Shown in pieces: positions 44,797 through 56,880 of a DNA stretch of 64,000 bases. Both the position numbers and the translations under genes were made by a program. A model generated the notes under the pieces. That model had not been told where the DNA came from. It saw only the letters and a list, made by a program, of their open reading frames with translations, and ran no database searches. Source of the stretch: Allolobophora icterica (lineage: Eukaryota; Annelida; Clitellata; Crassiclitellata; Lumbricidae); contig OY744616.1 in assembly GCA_963556255.1 (NCBI GenBank), positions 3,688,405 through 3,752,404 of the forward strand, given 5' to 3'. The number at the start of each line of letters is the position of its first letter. Position 1 is the first letter of the stretch.

Positions 44797-47796
44797 GTAT
44801 GTATAACTTTTCGCCATCTTTCCTTTATTCTTTCTTAGTTTCTGTTTATTTACTTTGAAATTTCTTGTTTCTATCACCTGAGGCGTCGGGAGATCAGTTT
44901 ACCCTTCTGTGTTTACTATTATGGTCCATGCCTTCATTTGCTGCCTCATTAACCATTACAATTCATTGTTTGCTGAACTCCCTACAGTTTGACTGGTTCA
45001 AGGCAAACAAGTCGTCACTGCATTGAAACAAAACACCCTTTATGCTTTTCTCCTCCAATAGAAAAATTTACGAGTTTGCAAACTTTACCTAACACACTTG
45101 GATTTAAACCTCTATCAGTTCATCACACAGGCGAACATGTTTTCATTTTTCTCCAGCCCCAAACCCCAAATCTCTGAGCCTCTGAGCCAAACGGCAAATT
45201 ACCTTAATGACCTGACTCTGTCTTGTTTCCCTGTAACCACATAGGTTACCCTTTTTGTAGCTGACAACGAAAGCCTGATCTTGCCGCATGTGATGGATTC
45301 CAGGCCTACAACTGTATACAGGATGTAAGGCTTTTGACGTGCTTATCAGTCACTCAGCCAAGCCCACTTTTACCTTTACTCAGCACACACCTGTTTAATC
45401 GGTGATGTGGGAGAGAGAATGGTTTTAAACTTTGTGAGTTAACCACGTTTTAAAAATAGCCCATGCTCTGTGTTTGTCTGTCTGTCTGTCTGTCTGTATG
45501 TCTGCAAATGTATGGCTGTCTGTTTATCTGTCTCTGTTCCTGTCTGTCTGTCTGTGTGTCTGTGTGTGTGTGTCTGTCTGTCTGTCTGTCTGTCTGTCAT
45601 AACATAACATCACATAGGGGAGACTGGGGATGAAAGTAACACGGGTTGAATGTAACAAGCATCGCAGCGCCGTTACTGGAGAGCAGGGAACCAGACTGCA
45701 TTGATCCAAATGTAGATCAACATAGAAAAATCAAGGTCAACAAAATTTCTGCGCTAGATTCAAATAAATAAATTTTGTATAAAGAAAACAAAATTTTTGT
45801 GCATGAAAGTGAGTTTCTGCCTTTTTTCTTATTTTTCTCATGGCTCACTGTATTCACGTTTTACATTTTTAAGGATTGCCGTGATTAGAAGAGTTAGCTT
45901 TCAAGCAGCGTCTGTGTAAGCGGTATTACCGTAAGTTAATGCTTCCAAAAGATATAAAATAAAAACTAGAGCCATGTAGTAGCGGGGTTGGTTGTAACAA
46001 ATCAACTGGGGTCAGTTGTAACATGTTACAACCTGCCCCCTATGTATGCTACAGCAAACCCCAATGTATGTTTAACTGGTAATAGCATTAGTATGATTGT
46101 AGGTTAATGAATGAATAATTTTATTTGATATTACATGGAAGAGTCTTCTCTTAAAAACGAGGAATTACAAGCGTAAAAGTACAAAAAGATATGACCCCTC
46201 TGGAAACAGTGCATGTAGGGGCAAATGGAGTTACTAATGGAAATGAGTCATGTCGCTCTATTGCAAAGGAATTGCAAATCTGTCATGTCACGCAGTGAGA
46301 AAACCAGCATTTCAGTCTGCTGTGACATACAATAAGAGCTTTCCAGAAAACTGGCGTAAGTGTGAAATGGCTGGTGCCTATTGGTTCTCTGGCTTTCTGA
46401 AAAAGAAATCCTACAATTCCTGTCCGCACTCCAGAAGCCACAAGCATCTCCAAAGCGATTGGTTGCAACAAAAATGTTGTTGCAACATTTTACGACAAAT
46501 TAACAGAAGTTATAGATACTTTTAAATTCGATAGCAATGACATTTGGAATATGGACGAAACAGGAGTTACCACGGTAGGCCCGACAGAAGCCTTCAAATG
46601 CTGTAGCAGAAAATGGGTTGAAGCAAATTGGTGCGATGACTTCAGGCGAACGAGGTACGCTATTGGCCTAGTAACTGTTGCACATGCAGTGAATGCTATT
46701 GGGAACGCAACACATCCTCTATTCATCTCTCTTGGAGCTAATTTTTATGACCATTTCATTAGAGATGGACCAGTCGGGTGTGCTGGTGCAGCGAGTAAGT
46801 CAGGTTAGATGAAGGAGAATGAGTTTTGTCAGTTTATGATTTTCACCTTGTGAAATATTATTGTAAAACCTCAAACGAAAGACCTGTGCTATTGCTTTTG
46901 GACAATCACTGGTGACATATCTCTATCGATGCTATCGACTATGCTACAGAAAATGGCATCGTTATGCTATCCTTTCCACCGCATACCTCCCATAAACTCC
47001 AGCCCTGAGACCCCAATATCGTTACAACATGCCCCTGCTCATGTTACAACTTACCCCGACACTGGGGTAAGTTGTAACACCCGACGACGCTCACTATTTT
47101 GTTATTCTTGGCTATATTTGTTGTACGAAGCATTTAATACTTTTCCATTATATAGCCAACATGTTAGGCCATAGTTTGATGCAAAAAGATTAAAGTTTTT
47201 CTTGTTGTAAATTCCCCAAAACTTGTGAAATTCGAAATTTGTTACTTTCATCCCCAGTCTCCCCTACCAATGCAATATAACATGACTTAATATAGAATAA
47301 CATAACACAACGTGGCATAGCAAAACATATAACATACCTGCAACATAACAGACAACATAACATAAGCTTATTTGTCAGCCATCTGTCATAACGTAACATT
47401 ACATAACGTAACATAACAACGTCACATAACATAACGTAACTTAACAATGTAACATAATGTAACTCAACACAGCATAACATATCGAATTAGTATTATTCTG
47501 ATTACGATTTTACTTGGACATTATGATGACGGCGCTATAGAAGTCAGTGGATTAGATTAGATTAGATAATTCTGCTTGTTTTGGATGGATAGACAAAAAT
47601 CTGACGTAAACAGAGTTAATCGGTTGGACATCATTGTTATTATTATAATTGTTATCATATCTGTAATCATTGTTTGTTATTAGTTATTATTATTACATAT
47701 AATTAGGACAAGAGATTCTTGTGTTGAGCTACGAGCTCCAGCGTATTGCAACCGTGTTTGCCTCATTAGGCTGATTAGGGTCATGACACCTGCAAG

Positions 47797-47867
<71 letters not shown>

Positions 47868-47999
47868 AGGTGCACACACGCACGAACATACGAACACACT
47901 CATGCTCACAACAGGATGTATGGCCAGACGCTCATTCATCATGGTCATGATCATTGCCATCATTATCATCGTCTTCGTCGTCGTCATGGTACTTGCATG

Positions 48000-48055
<56 letters not shown>

Positions 48056-51000
48056 CACACACACCTACACACTCACACACACACTCACACAACTAACAAA
48101 CACACTCATGCTCACATAAGGATGCATGACCAGACGCTCAACTGGATGGTCCAACGATTGAAGAGGCGTGGCTTCGACCCAGCTGAGGCAAAACTGAAGT
48201 AAAATCTGAAACAATTTCGATGATTTTGATGATTTCTTGTATTGTGAGGTTTCTGTTGTAGGGTGGATTGAACTGCACCTATGTTAAAGGGACACCTCAA
48301 GATCCACGTAAGTAATAGCAATGCCACAACATTACAACACTACTTCATTACATCATTACGCTATTGCAACATTGCAGAATTACAACATTACAGAATTATA
48401 ACATTAGTAAATATAACTACAACATTACAGCACTGCACCATTTCAACGCTACTTTGTTACAACAATACAAATTACAACAATACAACATTACATTTCTGTT
48501 CGATGGTTGTCAAAACCGATACGGATACGTCATTGTTTCTTGTGTCAGATTGCCGAACTTATTTAACCATGCTGTTGGATTGTGGTCATTAGCTGGAGAC
48601 GTTGACCGCTGAGTTTGTGAATAAGATTAGGGATACAGCTTGAACCAACATTAGCCCCTGCAGCGTCTGGAACGGTTTTTGGATAATGGAGCCTCAGGTT
48701 GACTGGAGTGACATCTAGAAGAGCTCTGTCTATCTCAGTCTATCTCTTTCATCCTCTCCCTAATCCATCTCTCCCTTCCCCCTTCATCCCTCCGTCCCTC
48801 CTCTGTCTGTGTGTCTGTGTGTCTGTCTGTCTGTCTGTCTCTCTCACTCTCTCTGTATTTTTCTTGACTTTCTATATTTATCTCTGTTTCTGTGTGTATC
48901 CCTGTATGTCTGTCTATTTCTGTATATCTGTCTGTGTGTCTGTCTGTGTGTCTGTCTATCTCTGTGTGTCTGTCTGTGCGTCTGTGAATCTGTCTCTGTG
49001 TGTGTCTGTCTGTGTGTCTTTCTGCCTGTCTCTGATCCGTTCTGTCGAGAAGTGCTGGCGTTTAACGTCAACTGGAGTCTGCTCTGTCGTTCCCTCTGGC
49101 GCTGAGCTGAAGATCTCCACTCGTGCCATGAAAGCCGCCACTCCTGACGTGATGTAGGCCTATGGACAAGAGCAGAGAAGTCGTCCAAATGAATTCCTCG
49201 ATTTCTACAGAAACGAATTCATAACAAAACAGAAATCTGCTGAGATGTTGCTGTTTGAGCAGAGCTCTGTGTCTGTCTGTGTCTGTCTGCCTGATTGATT
49301 GGTTGATTTATTCATTTAATTAATTGACGTGCTAACTGACTCACTGGTTGACTGACTGACTGACTGACTGACTGACTGACTGACTGACTGACTGACTGAC
49401 TGACTGACTGACTGACTGACTGACTGACTGACTGACTGACTGACTGACACCTTGACATACTAAAATCCTGCTATATAAGAGACCTTATACCGAAAAAACT
49501 CCTGGATTCAATTCTTGTAGCGATCGATGACGTCAGAGTTCCTGGTCCAGTCAAGAACCTGAACGTAGCCGCTGGGTTCGCTTCTGTCAACGGCAGATGT
49601 GAAAAAAGACTAAACGTTACATGGGGCGTTTCACACGATGGTTAGTCAGTCCGTGGATCGATGGATCGATCAGTGAATTGATCAATCGATCGATGATGAA
49701 TTCGAAGTTGTAATCTCGAGATGTGTACAGCGCTGAGAAAGGGAAGTTGTGTGAACCAGCTCGTTCACAGGCGTTTAGTCAAAACAAAATCGATAGGCAG
49801 ATAGGTTTTCTGTAAATGCACCTCTGTGTTGTGTAAGATAATGAAACACCGAAACAGCGAAAGTTAATCAGGTTTGATTTTAATTTTAACTGTGAAACTG
49901 TGCTTATAAATCCGTAAAGCCTGTTCAGGACAACGCATCTGATGTTCTCCCGACCTGATTATCTAAGACGGCGATCGCGAAGAGTGGTGGTCTTCAACCA
50001 CTTGGAAGGTAGGAGAAGCTCATGGCGCAGATTACATGGAAGCCTGCTCCGGAATAAGTGGCCGATCACTGCGAAGCCTCTCTGTTGCGCTGTGGTAGTA
50101 TTCGGCGGGGAAAGTGTTGTGGTTGGCCATGATTGTGGTGGTCGTGGTGACGACGATGTTGATAATGAAGACGAAGATGATGATGATGGTGATGATGACG
50201 ATCGTAGGTGATGGCGGTGATGCAGTTCAATAGCCGATAACTCTGTTCCTTTTTCAGGTTCTCTGAACTACTTGCGTGGATTCTTTCTCTCCATATCGTT
50301 CGTGTACATTGACGGCAGGACGATATTTCTCAATCGCACGTTCAACGTCAGCGCCACCAATTGGGCGAAAGCTTATCAAGTGAGATCTGACACTACCAAT
50401 GTCATCCGAAATCTGATGTATTCTTGTACTAACTCAAGATGGTTGAATTTGCGTAGGCATGCATCAAGGAGCTGTGTGTTCTAGGTTTATGAGTTAGTTT
50501 TCTCGCCGATTACTATGCTCTGTTCTGTGGAGATTATCGGGCTCGGGGCTTCCACGCTTTGGTGTGAGCTCATTGGGCAGTCTCCTGCTTCAGACCTTCT
50601 TCCCCTTAGATTATTAAATTCAATTCTTCCGAGCCTGCCAGGGTTCCGTTTGTAAGAGAGTTACAACGTATTGGGCGTTTCATCAGGTGAGTACAGGATC
50701 TCACTTTGATAAAGAGGCCACTTAGTCAGACAGACAACAAGCTGTTGACTAAAGTACAGAAGTCTCTGTTAATTATTATATTGTCGTTCGGCTTCAAAGG
50801 AAATTTGATCGCAGATTAAATCCTGTTGAGTTAAAATGCATCCTATGCGAGTTCTCTTTGATATGCCGACTGCATTTGCCGGAATGAAGTTATAATGGTA
50901 TATTGTTGGATCTTCCCCGGTTTGTTCAACCGTAGATTCCTTGTTCCGATTGTTAGGGTATTATTATTATTAGTAGTAGTGGTAGTAGTAGTAGTAGTTG

Positions 51001-54000
51001 TTGTTGTAGTAGTAGTAGTTTCCAGTGTTTAACGAAATCTTGTGGCTGCTAAGGCCGTTTTATGTTGTAGACGCTATTCAGACATGGATGTGTGAAGCCG
51101 CAGAGCAACACTGCGTATCACATCGAGCTGTATAGTCTCCCGATGAACAACGAGAGATATCGCGTAACGCACAAGTTTCACACAGCATCCAAGGCTTCCT
51201 CTGATAACCAGTGTAAGTCCTTTATAAGTCATTCGGGGCTGACTTCTCGTTTATCCGACTCCACTACAGTCGGTTAGATAAACCAGTCGCAGACCTATCA
51301 TTCTGTTTAACGATGCCACAATACTTAAAACCAGTTCTTTTACAACAGACTTATCATTATTCAACGAAGTCATCTGATTATCTCTGTCTGGTCATACCTA
51401 AATCAAGAACTGTTCTCGGTGAACGAACTTTTTCGGTTGCTGGACCTTTGTTTGGAACTCTCCCTGTGTCTGTGCGCTCTGCATGCTCAGTCGCTTGTGT
51501 CATTTCATTCTCAACTTAAAACTTGCCTCTTTTAAATTGTTTATCCACCATAGTCTGCCTCTCTGTCTTACGGACTGATCATCTGACTATTGACCAGATT
51601 ACTGCTTGGTTTTATGTACACTTGGTTACTTTGCAGGTGATCGCTCTGGTGATCCGAACTATACATCCAACTGGATGGCTGTGATGTGGACTTCGGAAAA
51701 TCCTTCCAATGCATCGATTGAAGTTTGTTTCTACACTGCTCCACCGTCCTTCAATTTCAAGAAATATGTCATCTCTCTGCTTCCAAACATCGACCATACG
51801 CTAGATCTTGTAACGGACCAAAAAGTCATTAGCGTCGATGTCGTTAAGGTATCAGACTTCAATTTCCAATCTGCACGATCTGATCTGATGACGTAAGACA
51901 ATCGTGCGTAACTCATGACAATGACATAAGAATTATTAGACCTGTATTCAAACAACTCTGCTAGACAAAGTCGTTCAACGAAGATTCCGATGGTTTGGAC
52001 ATGTATAGAGAGAATGCCAGTTGACAGATTCCCGCACAATGCACTACATGCAAGATTCGAAGGAATGAGAAACAAAGGCAGACCAAGACTACGCTGGATA
52101 GATATATACATGAGCACATAACAATATTTTGAATAACACTAAGGGACCAATGGACTTGACAAATGACCAAGGACAATGGAGATCGTTTATTCGTATCCAT
52201 GGACGCCATGTGGTTGACATCAGGAACTAATGATGATGATAATGATGATGATTATGATAATGATGATGATGATAATGACGATTATTATGATAATGATCTA
52301 ATCTGAATAGCACCAATATTTCAAGTTTAATTTTCACATCCATTTTAAAGGTTTCTACAAGGCATCAAATGATAGTTGCTTCAAGGGTTACTGATTACTA
52401 GCCATTCGAGATGAACAAGTAGTTCGGTAAATGATCCTCTACGTTAATTATAATCATAACCAAAACAACAAAACGTTTATAGTAGCAGATACTTACTCAG
52501 AGGCGCTCCCAGCTCCACTTCGGCGAAAAAGAAGTTTTCAAACGTTTGCTAAATGTGTATGCTTAGCCCCTGGTTAAAAGAACACGCTGATCTGAAGGAA
52601 AGTTATTCTACGTGGTCCGTCCAACCACTTATAGGGCATGGCGTCATCGTCACCTTTGTCTTTTCCAATGTAAGTCTTAAGTTGAGAAACGAAATGACTG
52701 AGCAGAACGGACAGAGAGAGGGAACAAATTCCAGAGTCTAGGTCCAGCAACTGAAAAAGATCGTTCACGAAGAACAGTTCTAATTATGACCACATAAAGT
52801 CAACCAAATTACCTGGTTGAAGAGAGATAACACTTTGGAATGAGGACTGATGCTATATAACTTGCAGAACGGTCAGGTTGGTGGTAAAACTTCCAGATCC
52901 GAATGGCTGATAAATACCGGGAAAGGAGTCTATATTGTATTTTTTCTTTGTATTATATTGTACGGCATTTTACAGTTCTATTTTACTGTTCTGTAATTGT
53001 GTAACTGTTCTGTCTGTTCGAATTTGCTTCGCAGGACGTAAAGGTCTGTGAGAAATTCCTGAATATTTGTTCGGGAATCTACCAGATCTATGTAAGTAAA
53101 ATCTTCTTTTCTTATCCTATCTCGAACGAAACGTAGTTTGGGGGATGGGGCATTCCCCCCTGATTTTCAGAAAAAAGGATGGATAAAAGAAAAGGAGGAA
53201 GAAGAAAGGGGTAAAAAAATTGATACTCGAATTCAGGGATGTCTTTTCAGAATCATTTGCAGCATTGGCTTACAGATTTGCACATGTAGACTAAATACAA
53301 ACATGGGCGACGATCCCGGAGAGTCGAAGGAGACAAGACACAGTGTACAGTCCCCCCCACCAATTTGGAAGAAAGACCAATAAAGGTAATGAGAACAGTA
53401 GTCTCTGTTGTTACAAGATACTAGAGCTTGTCCAAAAATATTGGGGGGATTTGATTATTCATTCTACCCTTGTTGCATAGGATGTACAGTCCATCTCAAT
53501 TATTGGGGGCACGTGCCGCGGCTCCCCCCGAGTCTACGACTATGCCTGCAGACGTTTATCGCTTGCTGTTTGTCGCTCTCACTTGAAAACGTTGCCTGTC
53601 TGACGAGAGAGAGTCTTGTGTTGCGTGATAGATGGTGCTCTGATCGATGGCGCGATTTTAGTTCTCACCTGATTCCTATCGCATGGCGTAGTGTAGCCTT
53701 TAATGTAACGAGATTAGAATTCAGTGTTATACAGTTAAGCTCCATTGTTCATAGATACATTGATAGACAGATCTAGGTAAGCAATATATTTAAGCTGGTA
53801 TATAATATATACCATTGCATATACTAGCTTTTGAAATAACAGGCTTCAACGCATCCAAAATGCAGTAATCCGCATGGTGCTCCGTGTCTGTGACTCTTGA
53901 TGCCGTGACATCAAGAGTCACAACATTCATTGATACAGTAGAGTGCAAGTGCAGTATCTATTTGTATGGGGTGATCATGATTTGTATGAGGGTTGAGCAT

Positions 54001-54128
54001 CATAAAATTAAAAATGTTATTATTATTTAAGGTAATGCCCGTGAACGAACCCAGAGGTACCTGTAACAGTGGAGGCCTAGAAATGAGCTGCATAGTAACT
54101 GCTGTAGAATCGATCAACATGACGGCAA
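44656..54128 (+). CDS. Gene B: IL-17-receptor-like ectodomain copy lacking TM and SEFIR exons
   Basis: Exons 44656-44796, 48262-48307, 49521-49640, 50258-50379, 51071-51212, 51637-51848, 53035-53091 and 54032-54128 total 937 nt, the same sum as gene A exons 1-8. All are GT-AG with matching phases, and no stop or frameshift is seen. I find no stalk/TM/SEFIR exon between 54129 and gene C; that stretch is repeats. Reading through the exon 8 donor gives 11 more codons and TGA at 54161-54163, with AATAAA at 54257-54262, so a secreted receptor of about 323 residues is possible. Alternatives: a pseudogene in early decay, or splicing into downstream exons of gene C. Function is inferred from gene A. 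Confidence 0.75.
45472..45598. repeat. (GTCT)n microsatellite in gene B intron 1
   Basis: Counterpart of 14272-14432 and 59635-59800. Confidence 0.9.
45617..47264 (+). mobile_element. Pogo-like (Tc1/mariner superfamily) transposon, decayed
   Basis: Terminal inverted repeats of about 25 bp beginning GGGGAGACTGGGGATGAAAG, flanked by TA on both sides (45615-45616, 47265-47266). The + strand fragments 46250-46525 and 46551-46808 look like a DDE_1 transposase: [12 protein letters not shown] marks the first catalytic Asp region, then [18 protein letters not shown] and GCAGAAS. A frameshift and missing parts make it inactive. Gene C holds the empty site at 59806-59830. Confidence 0.88.
47270..47475. 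repeat. (ATAAC)/(GTAAC) repeat, gene B
   Basis: Degenerate pentanucleotide repeat, expanded in gene C at 59806-60282. Confidence 0.85.
47800..48085. repeat. Two (CA)n tracts in gene B intron 1
   Basis: (CA)n at about 47802-47866 and 48002-48085, separated by a short LINE-tail-like CAT-rich segment. Confidence 0.92.
48262..48307 (+). CDS. Gene B exon 2
   Basis: 46 nt, phase 0 to 1, [15 protein letters not shown], flanked by TTGTAG and GTAAGT. It is the counterpart of 18626-18671. Confidence 0.75.
48800..49025. repeat. (GTCT)n-rich tract in gene B intron 2
   Basis: Interrupted CTGTCTGT repeat before the conserved intron-2 block. The LCVCLSV frames are false. Confidence 0.85.
49030..49165 (+). 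other. Conserved intron-2 block, gene B copy
   Basis: Counterpart of 19560-19700. In this copy the end carries TAGGCCTA (49155-49162). Confidence 0.5.
49340..49446. repeat. (CTGA)n microsatellite
   Basis: Pure tetranucleotide tract of about 100 bp just 5' of gene B exon 3. Confidence 0.93.
49521..49640 (+). CDS. Gene B exon 3: FnIII ectodomain start
   Basis: 120 nt, phase 1 to 1, with [19 protein letters not shown] and LNVTWGV. It has nine replacements against gene A, clustered at the exon start and near the end. Confidence 0.83.
50258..50379 (+). CDS. Gene B exon 4
   Basis: 122 nt, phase 1 to 0. It keeps [27 protein letters not shown] and the closing AYQ of gene A. Acceptor is TTTTTCAG, donor GTGAGA. 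Confidence 0.83.
51071..51212 (+). CDS. Gene B exon 5
   Basis: 142 nt, phase 0 to 1, [11 protein letters not shown] through ASSDNQ. Acceptor is TGTTGTAG, donor GTAAGT. It has ten replacements against gene A. Confidence 0.82.
51310..51545 (+). mobile_element. CR1-type LINE 3' fragment in gene B intron 5
   Basis: Reads [20 protein letters not shown] and [19 protein letters not shown], the ORF2 C-terminal signature. Same insertion as 22800-23035. Confidence 0.75.
51637..51848 (+). CDS. Gene B exon 6
   Basis: 212 nt, phase 1 to 0, [20 protein letters not shown] through ISVDVVK. It is two codons shorter than gene A in the segment after SLLPN. Confidence 0.83.
51955..52295 (+). mobile_element. 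LINE 3' fragment with (GAT)n tail in gene B intron 6
   Basis: Counterpart of 27955-28465 with a shorter, interrupted (GATGATAAT) tail. Confidence 0.75.
52470..52900 (-). mobile_element. Degenerate SINE/LINE-like repeat
   Basis: Contains the SINE-type segment CTCAGAGGCGCTCCCAGC near 52496-52513. Its counterpart lies in gene A near 28660. The body resembles old CR1-type 3' sequence. Boundaries unclear. Confidence 0.35.
53035..53091 (+). CDS. Gene B exon 7
   Basis: 57 nt, phase 0 to 0, [19 protein letters not shown] between CTTCGCAG and GTAAGT. A Tyr-to-Cys change adds a cysteine relative to gene A. Confidence 0.77.
53130..53400. mobile_element. Partial relative of the 58678 hAT MITE
   Basis: GGAGGAAGAAGAAAGGGGTAA matches the reverse complement of the interior of 58678-59027. 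Ends and TSD not resolved. Confidence 0.5.
53825..53895 (+). mobile_element. Short CR1-type LINE fragment
   Basis: Resembles 31735-31805 ([15 protein letters not shown]), truncated on both sides, followed by a 13-bp perfect hairpin (53890-53921). Confidence 0.5.
54032..54128 (+). CDS. Gene B exon 8, last recognisable exon
   Basis: 97 nt, phase 0 to 1, [11 protein letters not shown] through AVESINMTA, between ATTTAAG and GTGAGT. The acceptor has a weak pyrimidine tract. No exon 9 or 10 follows before gene C. Confidence 0.78.
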
Positions 54129-54256
54129 GTGAGTGTCGACGATCATCCAAAAGTTTCCAATGAATCGGGCTTCAAATTGTCGATTCGCCCGATTTGTGGC
54201 TAGCATGAACTCTTGAGAAGATACAAGTCTCTGATTTTCCAGGTGTAGGCTACTTG

Positions 54257-54262
54257 AATAAA
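54257..54262 (+). promoter_or_regulatory. Candidate poly(A) signal after gene B exon 8
   Basis: AATAAA 94 nt after the readthrough TGA (54161-54163). It is the most plausible 3' end visible for gene B. Confidence 0.4.
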
Positions 54263-54785
54263 CGAACAATTCAATGATAACAGTACTTTGTCGACGTCAG
54301 GTGTCTAAACACCTCAAGCCGTCAACACAATTTTAAAATTCAAACTGTCCGGTTTAACGACGAACTATCGCTATCTCTCGAAATCTACCGCAATGCATTT
54401 GTGATGGCCTTACATACTATTCTTCCCGCCAAGTCGACGGTCGCAGCTGACATTAACAGCTCTTCTACTGAGACGTTTTCGCTATAACCTGAAAATTAAC
54501 CTCTTCCAGCCTTATTTATGATTCTTATTATTATTTTCATTTCCTGTTGCCAGACTTAAATATGTACTTCTGAACGCTTTAAGTTTAAAAAATTAGATTA
54601 CAGTTTTTTGTATTGAATTACAGCGAACGCCGCCAAATAAGAACCGTTAAAGTGTGCGTGCGACAGTGTTACCACGCTAGAAATAATGAAAAAACCCAAG
54701 TTAGGACAGTTATCAAACCCAAGAACACCCAAAGTAGATTTTCTGCCAATTTTTGGATATTAATTAGTGAATTATAAGATAATAC

Positions 54786-54786
<1 letters not shown>

Positions 54787-54866
<80 letters not shown>

Positions 54867-54868
54867 GT
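54787..54868. repeat. (AAT)n microsatellite
   Basis: Trinucleotide tract. It lies just after the point (about 54675) where similarity to gene A intron 8 ends. Confidence 0.95.
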
Positions 54869-54869
54869 A

Positions 54870-55305
54870 ATTATAACATAATGCAATTATACCATTTCTG
54901 TAATAAAAAATGTTAATAATAATAAATAATCTTTTCTTTAAATAAGCGCCTGCAAACGCACTGCGCTGTACAGTGAACATACATATAGTAGAAACGGCAG
55001 CCACGCAGGGCGCCTTACATACATGTATTAAGTAGAAGCACATGTTCTATCTTTCATTTCTATCTTTCATTTTTACAGTTTTATGGGCAATCGTTAATTG
55101 CTAAATTAATTATTAGCCTAGTTAATATATTATCGAAGCAAATTAAAAATGTTTATATACATGTTTTTATTTTCGTAAGAGTCAGAATCGCACATTTTTT
55201 TATTTTTAAACAAGAATAAAGATTAAAGACTATGAAACTCGAAATATTATTCCTTTAGTTTTAAACAAGGGCAACAATTTACTCGGGAAAACTTCCGAAA
55301 AGTGC
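54870..55305. other. Region after gene B, no feature recognised
   Basis: AT-rich. No stalk, TM or SEFIR coding similarity seen in any frame. Confidence 0.4.
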
Positions 55306-55309
55306 AGGA

Positions 55310-55385
55310 GGAGTAGGAGGAGGAGGACGTGGAGGAGGAGGAGGAGGAGGAGGAGGAGGAGGAGGAGGAGGAGGAGGAGGAGGAG
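55310..55385. repeat. (GGA)n microsatellite
   Basis: Trinucleotide tract that forms the tail of the adjoining minus-strand SINE. Confidence 0.9.
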
Positions 55386-55670
55386 AACAACAATAATTCC
55401 TTGAGCCAGACTGAGAGGCAGCCATGGGTATGAAGTGTTAGCGACTTCATTTTCTTAGACTCTGCATATGAGGGCGGGTGGCCAGTCCTCTCCCTCGCCG
55501 TCTCATCTTCCCACCGACAGTGTACGGTCAGTGTACTGATTGTTGCTGAGTTGGCTATGGGTCGCAGGTGTGGCAGAAATTTCTAAACAAATTTTTGCCC
55601 AGGTGTGGGCTTGAACCCGGCCCTCTCAGTTGACAGTCCAGCCCGCTAACCACTACACTTTCGAACAATA
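55386..55670 (-). mobile_element. tRNA-derived SINE (family 2), complete
   Basis: The reverse strand has a tRNA-like head (GTAGTGGTTAGCGGGCTGGA, B-box GGGTTCAAGCCC), the body with GAGACGGCGAGGGAGAGGAC and GAAGTCGCTAACACTTCATA, and a (TCC)n tail. Confidence 0.78.
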
Positions 55671-55679
55671 TAAAATATT

Positions 55680-56040
55680 CATTCATTCATTCATTCTGGG
55701 AATTTATGTAGCGCCTCTTCAAGAAACTTACTCAAAGGCGCTCCCAGCCCAGGCACGGCTAAACAGATGGGACTTGAGATGACGAAAGAAAGCAGGTGAA
55801 TTATATGTTTAAAACATATGAATATTGTAATTGTAATTGTAATTGTAATTGAACATTTATATAGCGCCACTCAAATCAGCGGCGCTCTCGACCCGCATCA
55901 CTGCCAAAACCTGCAAGAGTTTTCAAGAGTCTACGGAACGAAGAGGAGACAGGACAAGAAGCTCTTGGCGGAGGGTCTAAGGAAGACTGTTCCAGGCTGA
56001 AGGACCCACATAGGCAAAGCTCCTGGATTGGGCCATGTAT
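55680..56040 (-). mobile_element. SINE/LINE 3' tails
   Basis: Reverse-strand GGCGCTACATAAATTCC with (GAAT)n at 55680-55720, and GTGGCGCTATATAAATGTTC with (ACAATT)n at 55832-55872. A conserved repeat body follows to about 56030. Confidence 0.55.
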
Positions 56041-56063
56041 GAATGTGGTCTGATATAGCGCAG

Positions 56064-56130
<67 letters not shown>
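56064..56130. repeat. (TA)n microsatellite
   Basis: Dinucleotide tract with a short CA end. Confidence 0.9.
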
Positions 56131-56134
<4 letters not shown>

Positions 56135-56236
56135 TGCGTGCAGGATATTATATAGGTCTAATGCGGACATTTAAGCATTTAAATATCCTGGGTAGGCCCC
56201 ACATAGGCCCTATTTGATATCCAACGTTTCTATCAG

Positions 56237-56880
56237 ATGCACCTAATATTTCTCATTGCACCATCTGCTTTTGCTCTTGCCATAGTTCATCCGCTGCCTA
56301 AGAAACCTTCTCTTGACCCTGATGACCTGTCAAATTATAGACCCATCTCAACCTTGAATATAATATCTGAAATCCTTGAACGGATAGTCGTGATCGCATG
56401 CAAACTCACCTATCATCAAACTTACTAATCTCCCATTTTCAGTCGGCTTATCGTAAGTTTCACTTAACAGAATCCGCTCATAATGACATCATAGGCTCAA
56501 CTGACAAGGGTAAGGTTACAGCAATTGTTCTTCTTGACTTGTCTGCTGCTTTTGACACTGCTTTTGACACTGACATTCTGTTCTTCTTCACCTCCTCAAG
56601 CACTGGTTTGGGATCTCTGGTTGTGCACTAAATTGGTTTAGTACTTATCATAGTACACGTATTCAATCAGTGTATTTAAGTGGCAATTATTCATCTAGTA
56701 CTTTGTTGTCATGTGGTGTTCCACAGGGTTCTGTGCTTGGTCCTCTTTTGTTTACATTATACACCACACCACCAGGAACATTGCTGGGTAATCATTCATT
56801 GGGATATCATTTCTTTGCTGAAAATACTCAAATCTACATGTCATTTGACAGTCTGCCATTTCTTCCTTCCATTCCTATAT
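56237..56880 (+). mobile_element. CR1-type LINE reverse transcriptase fragment, frameshifted
   Basis: Pieces in different frames: PLPKKPSLDPDDLSNYRPIS, FQSAYRKFHLTES, IVLLDLSAAFDTA, GVPQGSVLGPLLFTLYT. The usual YADD box is replaced by a decayed FAEN. It occupies the place between gene B and the gene C flank. Confidence 0.85.

Noticed and set aside
46250..46808. Host gene with a DDE domain
   Set aside because: Enclosed by terminal inverted repeats and TA duplications and frameshifted, so it is a dead transposase rather than a domesticated gene.
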